From the NCBI RefSeq assembly GCF_018612915.1, contig NZ_JAGGRL010000007.1, positions 62,001 to 126,000 of the forward strand: DNA of 64,000 nucleotides, given 5' to 3'. The position numbers and the translations under genes were made by a program. The notes under the pieces were generated by a model. It was not told where the DNA came from, made no database searches, and was given only the letters and a program-made list of their open reading frames with translations. Numbering within the stretch: the first letter of the stretch is position 1; the number at the start of each line of letters is the position of its first letter. Source of the stretch: Stenotrophomonas sp. ISL-67 (lineage in GTDB: Bacteria; Pseudomonadota; Gammaproteobacteria; Xanthomonadales; Xanthomonadaceae). Below, in pieces: positions 1 through 9,450 of this stretch.

Positions 1-2297
1 CCATCGCGCCCCGGCACGCGCAGGCGGCCGATGGCGTCCAGGTCGGTACGGACGGACGCTGCGGCCTGCACGCGGATCAGCACTTGGCGGGTGTCGAGGT
101 TTAGCCGTGGCAGGTCGGTATCGACGTCTCCGCCCAACGCAATGCGCGCCGTCTCCGCAATCGCTGCCGTGGTGACTCCGCGTTCTGCCGCTCGGTTCGG
201 GTCGGGGCGCACGGTCAGCTCGGGCTGTTCAAGACTGGCGGTGGAGCTGACGTTGGCCAGGCCCGGGATGCCCCGCATCTGCTGTTTGAGGGTCTGCGCA
301 GTGCTGCGCAGCAGGCGCGCGTCATCGCTGGCCAGGATCAGGGTCATGGCGCTACCCAGGTTGCCCCCGCCGACGCTGAAGCGCATTCCCGGAAGTGCTG
401 CCAGCCGCTGGCGCACCTCCGATTCAATGTCCTGCTGTGATGTCCGCGCCGCACGTGGCCCCAGGGTAAGGGTCAGCAATGCACGGCGAACATCCGGACT
501 GGCGCCACCGTCCCCGTCGCCCGGCTCGCCCACCCGGGCGAATACCTGTTCGACCCCCGGCACACCCTGCAGCGCGCGACGCACACGCTCGGCGGCGTGC
601 AGCGAATCGGCGAGTGCCACACCGGGAGGCAATTCCACTCCGACCTGCACATGGCCCTGGTCGGCCGCCGGCATGAAGCCTGTCGGCAGCAACGGAAGCA
701 AGGCAAAAGAACCGGCCAGGAACGCGAGCGCAGCGCCCAGTGTCATCCGCCGGTGGGTCATGGCCCAGTTCACTGCAGCCAGGTAGCGTCGCATCACCCG
801 CCCCTCCCGGTGCATCTGCGCGGGCGACGGTCGCAACCAATGTACGGCCAGCAGCGGCGTCAGCAGCCGCGCCACCAGCAGGGATGCAAGTACCGCAATG
901 ACCGTGGTCCAGCCGAACTGCGCGAACAGCAGCCCGGCAATGCCCGGCATCAGCGCGGTTGGCAGGAACACCACCACCAGGGTGAGCGTCGTGGCCATTA
1001 CGGCCAGCGCGATCTCGCTGACTGCATCTGCCGTTGCCTGTTCAATGGATTTTCCACGGCGGCGATGGGTTTCGATGTTCTCGATTTCCACGATCGCATC
1101 GTCCACCAGGATGCCCGCCACCACCGCAAGCGCCAGCAGGGTCAGGGTGTTGAGCGAAAACCCCAGCCAGGGCATCAGCGCAAAGGTGGGCAGTATCGAG
1201 AGCGGCAACGCCATCGCGGCCACGGCGGTGGCGCGCCAGTCACGCAGGAACCACCACACGACCAGGATGGCCAGCAGCGCCCCTTCCAGCAGCATCTGCA
1301 TCGAGCCCCGATACTGCTCCCGCGTATGGTCCACGCGGTTCGCCACCGGTGTTACGACCAGGCCCCGATGTACCTGCTGAAGCGCCTCCAGCGCGCAGGC
1401 AACCTCGGTTGCCGTTGCCACTTCGTTGCTGCCCCGCGTGCGGTAGACGTGGACACCCACCACCGGGGTGCCGTCGAGCAGCGCGGCTTGGTCGCGGTCG
1501 CGATGACCATCAATGACGCTGGCCACCTGGTCCAGGCGCACCCAGCGCCCATCGCCCAGCGGCAGCGCCACGGCAGCCAACTCCGTTGCTGTCGCGACCG
1601 TGGCCAAGGTGCGAATCGCCTGTTCTCCGCCCCCCAGTCGCACGCCACCTGCCGAGGATTCCATCTGCACGGCACCCAGCGCACGGGATACGTCCGTGGT
1701 GGTGACGCCCAGTGCCACCAGCCGGACTGGATCCAACTCCACCCTCACCTCGCGCTGTACGCCACCCAGACGTTCCACCTGCCCCACGCCGGGTACTGCG
1801 CGCAGCGCCTTGGCCAGCACGTTGTCGACGAACCAGGACAGCTGTTCCTCGTCAAGCGTTGCCGATTCCACGGCATAGGTCAGGATCGGGCTGCTGCCGA
1901 CCACGTCGGCGCTGACGGCTGGTAGCAGAACGTCATCGGGAAGTACCGCGCGCGTCCGGTCGAGGGCCGCCTTGACATCATCCAATGCCTCGGACAACGG
2001 CCTGCCGATCTCGAACTCGGCCGAGATGTGCACCACGCCATTGGTTACCTGGCTGCGCAGGTGTCGCAGGCCGACCACGCCCGCCAGTGCATCTTCCACC
2101 GGCCGCGCTACCGCCGTTTCCAGTTGTGCCGGCGCCACGCCGGGCTGGGCAAGCACGACGTTGACGGTTGGCAGCTCGATATCGGGCAGGTTCTGGATCG
2201 GCAGGCGGGCAAATCCTACGGCACCAGCCACCGCCAGCAGCACGAACAGCAGGATGACCGGGGTTGGATTACGGATGGACCACGTCGCAAAATTCAT
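1..2297 (-). CDS. RND efflux permease (HAE1/AcrB-like), C-terminus beyond window
   Basis: Inner-membrane proton-driven pump of a tripartite efflux system. The ATG at 2297 overlaps the stop of the upstream fusion-protein gene (ATGA). The N-terminus begins MNFATWSIRNPTP, followed by a first membrane helix and the RLPIQNLPDIELP segment typical of RND pumps. A later helix carries GILVDDAIVEIEN, matching the TM4 motif whose paired Asp residues relay protons in AcrB. About 765 residues are present; the family is about 1,000-1,050, so roughly a quarter is missing past position 1. No outer-membrane channel gene is visible on this side. Substrate (drug or other) cannot be told from sequence. Family assignment is firm. 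Confidence 0.9.
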   Translation of the reverse strand, partial: MNFATWSIRNPTPVILLFVLLAVAGAVGFARLPIQNLPDIELPTVNVVLAQPGVAPAQLETAVARPVEDALAGVVGLRHLRSQVTNGVVHISAEFEIGRPLSEALDDVKAALDRTRAVLPDDVLLPAVSADVVGSSPILTYAVESATLDEEQLSWFVDNVLAKALRAVPGVGQVERLGGVQREVRVELDPVRLVALGVTTTDVSRALGAVQMESSAGGVRLGGGEQAIRTLATVATATELAAVALPLGDGRWVRLDQVASVIDGHRDRDQAALLDGTPVVGVHVYRTRGSNEVATATEVACALEALQQVHRGLVVTPVANRVDHTREQYRGSMQMLLEGALLAILVVWWFLRDWRATAVAAMALPLSILPTFALMPWLGFSLNTLTLLALAVVAGILVDDAIVEIENIETHRRRGKSIEQATADAVSEIALAVMATTLTLVVVFLPTALMPGIAGLLFAQFGWTTVIAVLASLLVARLLTPLLAVHWLRPSPAQMHREGRVMRRYLAAVNWAMTHRRMTLGAALAFLAGSFALLPLLPTGFMPAADQGHVQVGVELPPGVALADSLHAAERVRRALQGVPGVEQVFARVGEPGDGDGGASPDVRRALLTLTLGPRAARTSQQDIESEVRQRLAALPGMRFSVGGGNLGSAMTLILASDDARLLRSTAQTLKQQMRGIPGLANVSSTASLEQPELTVRPDPNRAAERGVTTAAIAETARIALGGDVDTDLPRLNLDTRQVLIRVQAAASVRTDLDAIGRLRVPGRD

Positions 2298-3505
2298 GTC
2301 ACATCCGGCGTGCGCGGGACAATCTGTACACGATCGCCGTCGGTCAGGAAGCCGGCACCTTCTTCGACGATCCATTCCCCCTGTTCCAGCCCCGATGCGA
2401 TTTCAACCTGCCCCTCCCGGCGGCGCGCCACCACCACCTCACGCGCACTTGCATGGCCGTATCCCGCACCGGCATGGAGGGTAAACACGCGGCTGTGCCC
2501 ATCGCGGATCACCACGGACGCGGCCGGCACCACCAATGCGGGCGTGCGCGCCTGGCCCAGGCTGCCTTCGACGTACATCCCGGCGCGCGCCGTGCTGCCC
2601 TGCTCGATGTCCGCATGCACCAGTCCCAGGCGCGTGGCCTGCGCCAGGCCCGGGGCGAGCTGCCTCACCCGCGCCTGCGCGGTGCTGCCGTCGGGCAACT
2701 GCAACTGCACGTGCTGACCCGCGGTCACGCGCGCCAACTGCGCGGCATCCAACTCGCCCCGCCACTCCAGACGTTGCTGGCGGATCAGCCTGAACAGTGC
2801 TTCACCACGTTCGGGCACCGCGCCGAGGGTGGCGACGCGTTCACTGATCACCCCATCATCGGCAGCGCGCAGGAGGGTATAGCCAATCTCCACATGCTTG
2901 GCGTTGAGTGCCGCCCGCGCTGCGCGCACTGCCGCCGCTGCGGACTCGGCATCGGTCAGCGCCTGCAGGAGGGACTGCTCGCTCAACGCCCCGCTCGGAC
3001 GCAGCTGTTCGGCTCGCCGTGCATCGCGACTGGCCTGTGCGGCAGCGGCGTCGGCCTGGGCGACCACAGCGGCCAGTCGGTTGGCGTCGGCCTGCAGCAG
3101 CGCATCATCGAAGCGCGCCAATACCTGGCCCTTGCGTACCACATCGCCGACGTCGGCTTCCACGCTGGCCAGCCGCAGGCCAGCCATTGGCGCCCCCACC
3201 ACGGATTCCTGCCAGGGCACGATCGCACCGGTCGCGGTAGCCGGGTCGGTCCACATCTTCCGCTCGACGCGTACGGTGCTTACCGTCATCGCAGCGGGCA
3301 TTTCGACAGGGTTGCTTTGCGCGGCCCCTGCGTGGCCGGCCGGGCGCAGCAGCGCCACGGTTGCGAGGATCGCCACGATGAGCGCCAGCGCGGCCAACAA
3401 TACCTTGAAGCCCGGGGTGCTGCGGCCGCTCATGCGGACCGGTATCGGCGGCAACGATGCGGCCCAGTGGCGGCGGCTGGGGAAATGCGGGCGGGGATCG
3501 GCCAT
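2294..3505 (-). CDS. RND efflux membrane fusion protein (HlyD/AcrA family)
   Basis: Periplasmic adaptor linking the RND pump to an outer-membrane channel. 403 residues. An N-terminal membrane anchor (KVLLAALALIVAILATVAL) is followed by a lipoyl-like half (VGDVVRKGQVLARFDDALLQ), an Ala-rich coiled-coil hairpin (about 140-210), the second lipoyl half and a beta-barrel domain. It lies directly upstream of the permease gene with a 4-bp overlap, so the two form one operon. Neither the ATG at 3505 nor an in-frame ATG at 3433 has a clear ribosome binding site; 3433 would place the anchor close to the N-terminus and may be the true start. It diverges from the MipA gene, sharing a 150-bp promoter region. 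Confidence 0.85.
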   Translation of the reverse strand: MADPRPHFPSRRHWAASLPPIPVRMSGRSTPGFKVLLAALALIVAILATVALLRPAGHAGAAQSNPVEMPAAMTVSTVRVERKMWTDPATATGAIVPWQESVVGAPMAGLRLASVEADVGDVVRKGQVLARFDDALLQADANRLAAVVAQADAAAAQASRDARRAEQLRPSGALSEQSLLQALTDAESAAAAVRAARAALNAKHVEIGYTLLRAADDGVISERVATLGAVPERGEALFRLIRQQRLEWRGELDAAQLARVTAGQHVQLQLPDGSTAQARVRQLAPGLAQATRLGLVHADIEQGSTARAGMYVEGSLGQARTPALVVPAASVVIRDGHSRVFTLHAGAGYGHASAREVVVARRREGQVEIASGLEQGEWIVEEGAGFLTDGDRVQIVPRTPDVT

Positions 3506-3657
3506 GTTCGGGCTCGGGAAGAAGGCGGCGGCGAGTCTGGAACCGGCTGGGTTACCGGGTTCTTACTGACTGGCAGGCAACGCCGGCGTGTGCGGTAAGT
3601 TGCGTGTAAGTCCACGGTGGCAAGACTCGCTCCGCCCTCCCTCGGAAGTACCACCCC

Positions 3658-4458
3658 ATGTTCAGGTACCTGCTGTCTGTTCCGCTCCTGTTCCCCACCC
3701 TCGCGCTGGCACAAAGCACCACCAGCACGGGCGACCTGCTCGCGAAAACCAACGACGATCGCTGGTCGATCGGCGTGGCCGCCTCGGTGCGCCAGAGCCC
3801 ATACGCAGGTGAAGGCACCCGCGTACGCCCGGTGCCATTGCTCACCTATGAAGGCAACCGCTTGTTCTGGCGCGGCCTGGGCGGCGGCGTGCACCTGGTA
3901 GAGGGCGAGACCTTCTCCCTGGATGGGGTGCTGAGCGGTCGCTTCGACGGCGTTGACATCAAGGACCTGGGCCGCCGCGAGCTGCGGGCCAACGGCGTGG
4001 ATCCCGCCCTGCTGGACGACCGCGACGACGGCCTGGATGCCGGCGTCACCGCAAGCTGGAGCAGCCGCGTCGGCGAGTTCAAACTGAGCGCGCTGGCCGA
4101 TGTCACCGATGCCAGTGGCGGCTACGAGATCGGCGCCGACTACGCCTATGCGCTGAAATGGGGCCGTACTACCGTCATTCCGAGCATCGGGGTACGCTGG
4201 ATGTCCGATGATCTGGTCAACTACTACCACGGTACGCTGGATGCGGAAGTCGCGCGCGGCGTGGCCCGTTACCAACCCGGTTCGGCCGTGGTGCCGCAGG
4301 TGAGCATCGCCTTTTCCCGTCCGCTGGGTGAGAAGTGGCGCGTGATGGGCGGGGTGGACTACCGGTTCCTGCCAGATGAAATCAGCGAAAGCCCACTGAG
4401 CGAGCCGGACATGGACGGTTCTACCGGCCTGCGGATCGGCATCACCCGCAGCTTCTGA
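3658..4458 (+). CDS. MipA/OmpV family outer-membrane protein
   Basis: 266 residues with a cleavable signal peptide (MFRYLLSVPLLFPTLALAQ). The mature part opens with the family-typical stretch SIGVAASVRQSPYAGEGTRVRPVP, LLTYEGNRLFWRG, and ends in an aromatic residue (GITRSF), as expected for a BAM-inserted beta-barrel. MipA/OmpV proteins are implicated in scaffolding of murein enzymes, outer-membrane permeability and antibiotic or metal responses. Just downstream (25 bp) is a two-component system, and upstream divergently lies an RND efflux operon, so the cluster probably forms an envelope-stress or efflux regulon. A GGAAG about 10 nt before the ATG is a weak ribosome binding site. The specific role here is not known. 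Confidence 0.85.
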   Translation: MFRYLLSVPLLFPTLALAQSTTSTGDLLAKTNDDRWSIGVAASVRQSPYAGEGTRVRPVPLLTYEGNRLFWRGLGGGVHLVEGETFSLDGVLSGRFDGVDIKDLGRRELRANGVDPALLDDRDDGLDAGVTASWSSRVGEFKLSALADVTDASGGYEIGADYAYALKWGRTTVIPSIGVRWMSDDLVNYYHGTLDAEVARGVARYQPGSAVVPQVSIAFSRPLGEKWRVMGGVDYRFLPDEISESPLSEPDMDGSTGLRIGITRSF

Positions 4459-4483
4459 TCGCCACCTTCACTATTCTGGCCCC

Positions 4484-5197
4484 ATGTCCCAGCCATTGCC
4501 CACCTCCCTGCCCAACCGGATCGCCTTGGTCGAAGACCACGTGCGCCTGTCGGGCCTGGTCGAGCGCGGGCTGGGTGCGGCGGGCATCGCAGTCGATGCA
4601 TTCGCAAGCATGGAGACCGCGTGGCACGCCATCGGCCAGCATGCCTATGCGATGGCGGTGATCGACCGCGGCCTGCCCGACGGCGATGGGCTGGACCTGG
4701 TGCGGCGCATGCGTGCGGCCGGCAACCGCATGCCCTGCCTGATGCTGACCGCGCGCGATGCGTTGCATGACCGCGTGGACGGGCTGGATGCCGGGGCCGA
4801 TGACTACCTGCCCAAACCCTTCGCCATCGAGGAGCTGGCCGCGCGGGTGCGCGCGTTGATGCGCCGCCCTGCGGAACTGCGTGACCTGCAGCTGGTGCAC
4901 CACGACCTGCAGGTGATCGCTGGGGAAAGCTGCATGCGCTGTCGGGACGAACAGGTAAGTCTTGCTTCGGCCGAACTGCAGATCATCATTTCGCTTGTGC
5001 GTTCTGCCGGCCAGGTGGTCCGGCGTGGTGCCCTGGAAAGTGCGGCATGGGGCGTAACCGAAGCGGTCACCCCGAACGCTCTGGATGTCGCCCTGCATCG
5101 GCTGCGCCGCAAGCTGGGTGCCATTGATTCGTCCTTGACCGTAGTGAATGTTCGCAACTTGGGCTTCGCCCTGCGGCCCGCCGATGCTGCCGCGTAG
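4484..5197 (+). CDS. OmpR-family response regulator
   Basis: Cytoplasmic DNA-binding regulator of 237 residues. The receiver domain has the acidic pair E17/D18, phospho-acceptor Asp61 (VIDRGLPDGDG), Thr89 and Lys111 (YLPKPF). The C-terminal winged helix (about 135-232) includes the recognition-helix region LDVALHRLRRKLG and ends in NVRNLGFAL, a QseB/PmrA-like wing. The next gene, a histidine kinase, starts inside its 3' end, so the two are co-translated. It probably controls the flanking MipA and RND efflux genes; that is inferred from position only. Confidence 0.92.
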   Translation: MSQPLPTSLPNRIALVEDHVRLSGLVERGLGAAGIAVDAFASMETAWHAIGQHAYAMAVIDRGLPDGDGLDLVRRMRAAGNRMPCLMLTARDALHDRVDGLDAGADDYLPKPFAIEELAARVRALMRRPAELRDLQLVHHDLQVIAGESCMRCRDEQVSLASAELQIIISLVRSAGQVVRRGALESAAWGVTEAVTPNALDVALHRLRRKLGAIDSSLTVVNVRNLGFALRPADAAA

Positions 5198-6554
5198 CCT
5201 CAGCGTGCGGCTGATGCTGGCCACGCTGGTGGCGCTCCTCGCAGCGGCTGCAACCGCAGCTGCGGTCATGCTGCTGCTCCGCACCAGCTCCATGGAAGAC
5301 ATGGTGCGCGAGGAGCTCGCCGAGGAGGCGGTCGAGCTCCAGCAAGGCTTGCGCATCGACGCCAACGGTGCGGTCACCTTCGACCTGTCACCGGAAGTGG
5401 GCAACGTCTATGCCGCCATGCGCAATGACGCCGCCTACCGGCTGACCGACGGCGGCGGACGCAACGTCGCCAGCAGTCAGGACGGACCTGCCCTGCAGGC
5501 GCTGCTCGCCCTGCCGCCGGATGCAGCCGAGGTGACCGTCACCGCACCGGATGGCGACGTCCACCTTCGGGTCGCGGACGCGACGCTGGAGCACGCCGGC
5601 CATACCTACCACGCGCGCATTGCCCGCAGCGACCGTCTGGTGGCCACGCTGAAGGACCATGCATCCAAACTCTACCTTCGCGCCGGCTCGGTGGTGGTGG
5701 TGTTGGCGCTGCTCACCTTCAGCGCCGTGATCTACGTCATCGTCAATCGCATGGTTCGACCGCTGCGCCAGGCCTCGCGCGTAGCGGCCCGAGTCGGCCC
5801 GCGCAATCTGGGGGCACGCCTGCGGACCGAAGGCCTGCCCTCCGAAGTCGTGCCGCTGATCGAAGCCTTCAATGCCGCGCTGGAGCGGCTGGAGCAGGGC
5901 TTCCGGGTCCAGCAGGAATTCCTGGCCTCCGCTGCACACGAACTGAAGACGCCGCTGGCGCTGCTTCAGGCGGAGATCGAGCTCAGCGGCGCACCCAATA
6001 CCGATCTACTGCTACGTGACACCGCCCAGATGGCACGCCAGGTGCACCAGTTGCTGCACCTGGCAGAGGTCAGCGAGGGGCACAACTACAGTTTTGCACC
6101 CGTGCTGGTGGCCAACGTCATCGACGACGCGGTGGAGTACCTGTCACGACTGGCCGATCAGCGCGGAGTAGATGTGTTGGTTACCCGCGAGGGCACCTCG
6201 CACCCACCCGTCGACGCCGACGCGGGCGCACTGTTCGTGCTGGTGAAGAACCTGCTGGAGAACGCCGTGCACCATGCGCCACCGGGCAGCATGGTGCGGA
6301 TCGTCGCAACGCCGGACCGCTTCCATGTGCGCGATGCCGGCCCTGGCGTACACGACGCCGAGCGTGCCCTGCTGTTCAGGCGCTTCTGGCGTGGTAACGC
6401 CAGGGAAAGCAACGGCGCTGGCCTGGGCCTGGCGATCTGCATGGAGATCTGCCTCTCGCATGGCTGGTCCATTACGCTGGCGCCCGCCGACGGCACGCCG
6501 GGCGCCTGCTTCATTGTCGCCACGGGCGGCTCCCCCCAGGGCACCTGCCGCTAA
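5184..6554 (+). CDS. Sensor histidine kinase (HAMP-HisKA-HATPase)
   Basis: Inner-membrane kinase partner of the upstream regulator, about 456 residues from the ATG at 5184, which overlaps the regulator stop by 14 bp. An in-frame ATG at 5148 exists but lies deep inside the regulator and leaves a poor N-terminus. Layout: first membrane helix (LMLATLVALLAAAATAAAV), periplasmic sensor of about 130 residues, second helix (VVVVLALLTFSAVIYVIV), HAMP, then the H-box SAAHELKTPL with His252. The ATP-binding domain has the N-box LVKNLLENAVHHA, a G1 box (VRDAGPGV) and AGLGLAI. All catalytic elements are present. The periplasmic domain is unrecognised, so the signal is unknown. Confidence 0.92.
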   Translation: MLPRSLSVRLMLATLVALLAAAATAAAVMLLLRTSSMEDMVREELAEEAVELQQGLRIDANGAVTFDLSPEVGNVYAAMRNDAAYRLTDGGGRNVASSQDGPALQALLALPPDAAEVTVTAPDGDVHLRVADATLEHAGHTYHARIARSDRLVATLKDHASKLYLRAGSVVVVLALLTFSAVIYVIVNRMVRPLRQASRVAARVGPRNLGARLRTEGLPSEVVPLIEAFNAALERLEQGFRVQQEFLASAAHELKTPLALLQAEIELSGAPNTDLLLRDTAQMARQVHQLLHLAEVSEGHNYSFAPVLVANVIDDAVEYLSRLADQRGVDVLVTREGTSHPPVDADAGALFVLVKNLLENAVHHAPPGSMVRIVATPDRFHVRDAGPGVHDAERALLFRRFWRGNARESNGAGLGLAICMEICLSHGWSITLAPADGTPGACFIVATGGSPQGTCR

Positions 6555-6564
6555 CCGGACCTTG

Positions 6565-7707
6565 TCACTGCACCGCCACCGCCTCGGGGAACGTCCAGCG
6601 TCCGTCCAGCACCTCGGCACGCGGCCGGTACAGCCGCACCATGTAGTTCCAGCCGGCCACGGTGGGCAGACAGTTGGCGACCTGGCCATCGCAGCCGCCG
6701 AACTGGATGTCGACCGAGCCGTCGTCGTTCTTCTTCGCGGTGAGGTTGTTGAGGGTGTAGGCGTTCTGCGGGTTCTTCTCGTAGTAGCCCCTGGCGTTGT
6801 ACAGGCTCACCGACCAGAACCCATCTACCGGCACGTCCGTTACATGCAGGCGGTAGACAGTTCTTCCGTCGTTCTGCGTCGGGGTCACGTTGAGGTAGAC
6901 CGCATCTTTGTCAGGGGTGCCGCCCCAGGCCGAGGCTGCCCCGATCACGCGCCGCACCGGGTCCACGCTGTCGCGGGTGCCGAACATGCGGTGGGTATCA
7001 GGCAGGGTGGCGGCCAGCGTCAGCAAGGCATCGCGTACCTTGTCCTGGCTCACCGTGTCCCACTTGGGAACGTCGAAGCTGCCCGGCGCGGCCTGCTGGA
7101 CCTTGATGGCATCCTGCAGCGCGTGCGCCTTGTCCACGTCCTCCGGGTTGGAGGGATCCACCAGCGTGCGCACGCCAACGACCACGTAGCGGGTGCCGTC
7201 CTTGCCACGGCTCAGCGTGTAGGCGCCCGGCGTGTAGTTCACCTGCGTGGTGTACTGGTCCTCATCGATGACCTGCATGGACATGAAGCGATCACCGGCA
7301 TCGGGCAGGGTGATGGTGACCGGACCGGCATCGAGGTCGAACACCGCACTGGAATACAGGGTGTCGCGGTTCAACCGCACCACGGTCTGGCCGTCGATCG
7401 ATGCCGGTTCGCGGTGGTGGAACAGCTTGCCCAGGCCACCCTTCCTCGCGAGGGCCGCGAAGTGCCGGTCGGATTCGGCGCGCACGAAGGTGTCGGCGGT
7501 GACGGGCACGCTGCCCGGTTCCGGCACATCGGCGGCCGGGGGCGGCACCGGCGTCGGCGCAACCGGAGCGGGCGCGGCGGCCGGGGTTTCCGCAGCGACG
7601 GGTGACGCTGCTTCGGGCTCACGTCGGCAAGCGGACAGGAGCACGGTTACGGCCAGGGCAGCCACGGCCAGGGCAAGCCGGTTGTGTCGCAGGATGGCAT
7701 TGCTCAC
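6565..7707 (-). CDS. DUF1254/DUF1214 domain lipoprotein
   Basis: About 380 residues from a GTG at 7707, preceded by GGAG eight bases upstream; the frame stays open to 7812 but the lipoprotein signal and ribosome site favour the GTG. The signal sequence ends in a lipobox, VTVLLSAC, so it is a predicted lipoprotein, followed by a Pro/Ala-rich linker. The DUF1254 part has TVVRLNRDTLYSSAVFDL and the DUF1214 part has VDGFWSVSLYN and NAYTLNNLT. The family is widespread and biochemically poorly defined. It converges with the kinase gene with only 10 bp between stops. Confidence 0.82.
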   Translation of the reverse strand: MSNAILRHNRLALAVAALAVTVLLSACRREPEAASPVAAETPAAAPAPVAPTPVPPPAADVPEPGSVPVTADTFVRAESDRHFAALARKGGLGKLFHHREPASIDGQTVVRLNRDTLYSSAVFDLDAGPVTITLPDAGDRFMSMQVIDEDQYTTQVNYTPGAYTLSRGKDGTRYVVVGVRTLVDPSNPEDVDKAHALQDAIKVQQAAPGSFDVPKWDTVSQDKVRDALLTLAATLPDTHRMFGTRDSVDPVRRVIGAASAWGGTPDKDAVYLNVTPTQNDGRTVYRLHVTDVPVDGFWSVSLYNARGYYEKNPQNAYTLNNLTAKKNDDGSVDIQFGGCDGQVANCLPTVAGWNYMVRLYRPRAEVLDGRWTFPEAVAVQ

Positions 7708-7818
7708 GGCGGGATCTCCAACCACGGGGGCTGAAGCGTAGCAATGGCCGCACGGGCTAAAAACAGTACTTTTACTGCGCGTAATGGTTCCCGGGGCGAT
7801 GCGCCACGGCAAGGCCGC

Positions 7819-8280
7819 TCACGGTGCAACGCCCGCCGCCAGGCGGACGTTCTGGAGCTTCTTGCGCATGACGGCGCAGGTCGAAGGACAAAGACTGGAG
7901 AACTGCTTCGTCTCGCGAATGGGAGCAGGAACATCGCCTCGAAGAACGTGGACAAAGCCACAGCGCTCGAACAGTGCGCTGGAAGAGATCGTCAGCAGAT
8001 AGAGTTCATCAATTCCCGCCTGGCATGCCAGATCTTCGGCCTTGCTGACCAATACCCGGCCAAGGCCACGCCCGCGAAAAGACGGGGTCACGGCAAGTGA
8101 CCTCAGCAGCCCAACACAGCCGTACGACTCAACTGCGACCACCCCGCACAGCTGATCGTCTTCCCACATTCCGCAGAACGTCGCCGGCCCTTGTGCGCAA
8201 AGGTCGTCGGTAGGCAACCCGACGCGCTGGAGCATTGCAATGAGTCCGGCATCTACCGCCATCGGCTTGAAGATTGCCAT
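7819..8280 (-). CDS. arsN2: ArsN2-like GNAT N-acetyltransferase of the arsenic locus
   Basis: 153-residue GNAT protein. The acetyl-CoA-binding motif A is SLAVTPSFRGRGLGRVLV and motif B is LYLLTISSSALFERCGFV. The C-terminal ETKQFSSLCPSTCAVM is characteristic of the ArsN2 group, which is found in ars operons and thought to acetylate organoarsenicals or related compounds. It is the third gene of arsH-arsC-arsN2, 13 bp after arsC. It differs from ArsN1 (arsinothricin acetyltransferase) in this C-terminal motif, but substrate specificity is not established from sequence. Family call firm, subgroup moderately firm. Confidence 0.8.
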   Translation of the reverse strand: MAIFKPMAVDAGLIAMLQRVGLPTDDLCAQGPATFCGMWEDDQLCGVVAVESYGCVGLLRSLAVTPSFRGRGLGRVLVSKAEDLACQAGIDELYLLTISSSALFERCGFVHVLRGDVPAPIRETKQFSSLCPSTCAVMRKKLQNVRLAAGVAP

Positions 8281-8293
8281 GCCTGCTACTCCA

Positions 8294-8713
8294 TCAGTGG
8301 GCGCGCCTTCCGTCCTGATCGATCACCACCTCTCCATCTTCCTTGGTGAACGGTGCACTGACCGGGGGAAGAATCTCCAGGACCACCTCGGAGGGGCGGC
8401 TCAGGCGCGTTCCCAGATCTGTCTCCACAAACGGCCGCTGGATCAGGATGGGATTGGCCAGCATGGCATCCAGCAGTGCTTCGTCGCCCAGCGCCTCATC
8501 ATCCAGCCCCAGCTCCAGGTACTGTTTCTCCTTCTCGCGAATGGCGCCGCGCACGGTCAAACCCGCGGCGCCGATCAGCTCGCCCAGACGCGCACGACTG
8601 GGTGGGTTGAGAAGGTACTCGATCACCTCCGGTTCAACGCCCGCATGCCGGAGCAATGCCAAGGTGTTGCGGGAGGTTCCGCACTTCGGGTTGTGATAGA
8701 TGACGGCTTTCAT
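8294..8713 (-). CDS. arsC: Arsenate reductase, glutaredoxin-dependent (ArsC)
   Basis: Reduces arsenate to arsenite with glutathione/glutaredoxin as electron donor, producing the substrate for the Acr3 efflux pump. 139 residues. The catalytic cysteine Cys11 lies in [12 protein letters not shown], the signature of the ArsC1/Spx thioredoxin-fold class. Downstream arginines in [10 protein letters not shown] and TRLSRPSE correspond to the arsenate-binding arginines of the family. Length matches the E. coli enzyme (about 141). Its ATG overlaps the arsH stop by 4 bp, so the two are translationally coupled. Confidence 0.95.
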   Translation of the reverse strand: MKAVIYHNPKCGTSRNTLALLRHAGVEPEVIEYLLNPPSRARLGELIGAAGLTVRGAIREKEKQYLELGLDDEALGDEALLDAMLANPILIQRPFVETDLGTRLSRPSEVVLEILPPVSAPFTKEDGEVVIDQDGRRAH

Positions 8714-9447
8714 GCACGCTCCTCATTCGATACGGATTCAACAGCGCCAGCAGCTGCGGCCAGCGCCGCGGCCTCGGCTGCGCCCTTGCGCTCACTGTAA
8801 CGGTCCACAAGGTAGTCACTGCGGCCGCGCACCAGCAGGGTAAATTTGACCAGTTCTTCCATCACATCAACGACGCGATCGTAATAGGCAGATGCCTTCA
8901 TTCGCCCGTCCTCGTCAAACTCCTGCCAGGCCTTGGCTACCGAAGACTGATTGGGAATCGTCACCATCCGCATCCAGCGGCCCAGCACGCGCAGCGCGTT
9001 GACCACGTTGAACGACTGCGAGCCGCCGCAGACCTGCATCACCGCAAGCGTGCGTCCCTGGGTTGGCCGCACGCTGCCCTCCTCCAGCGGCAACCAGTCG
9101 ATCTGGTTCTTGAATACGGCCGTCAATGTTCCATGACGTTCGGAACTGACCCAGACATGGCCTTCAGACCATAGCGAGGCACGGCGCAGTTCCTGGACTT
9201 TGGGATGCGTGGCCGGCACGGAGTCGAGCATCGGCAGCGCATGCGGATCGAACAGCCGGGTTTCCGCACCAAGGTGTTCAAGCAGCCTTTGCGCTTCCAG
9301 CGCCAGCTTGCGGCTGAAGGACTGGGGCCGCAGCGACCCGTACAGGATCAGGATGCGCGGAGGGTGCGCGGGCGCTGGACCTGCCTCCAGCGCGCTGGCT
9401 GAAGGGATGCCCAAGGCACCCCGGACCAGGTTGGGAACATTGTGCAC
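8710..9447 (-). CDS. arsH: ArsH NADPH-dependent FMN reductase / organoarsenical oxidase
   Basis: Cytoplasmic flavoprotein that oxidises trivalent methylated and aromatic arsenicals to less toxic pentavalent forms. 245 residues, usual ArsH length. The flavodoxin-like phosphate-binding motif is [17 protein letters not shown], and [20 protein letters not shown] is the family core. The start is a GTG at 9447 with AGGA about 7 nt upstream; no in-frame ATG fits. First gene of the leftward ars operon, transcribed from a promoter that overlaps that of arsR. Confidence 0.93.
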   Translation of the reverse strand: MHNVPNLVRGALGIPSASALEAGPAPAHPPRILILYGSLRPQSFSRKLALEAQRLLEHLGAETRLFDPHALPMLDSVPATHPKVQELRRASLWSEGHVWVSSERHGTLTAVFKNQIDWLPLEEGSVRPTQGRTLAVMQVCGGSQSFNVVNALRVLGRWMRMVTIPNQSSVAKAWQEFDEDGRMKASAYYDRVVDVMEELVKFTLLVRGRSDYLVDRYSERKGAAEAAALAAAAGAVESVSNEERA

Positions 9448-9450
9448 GGG

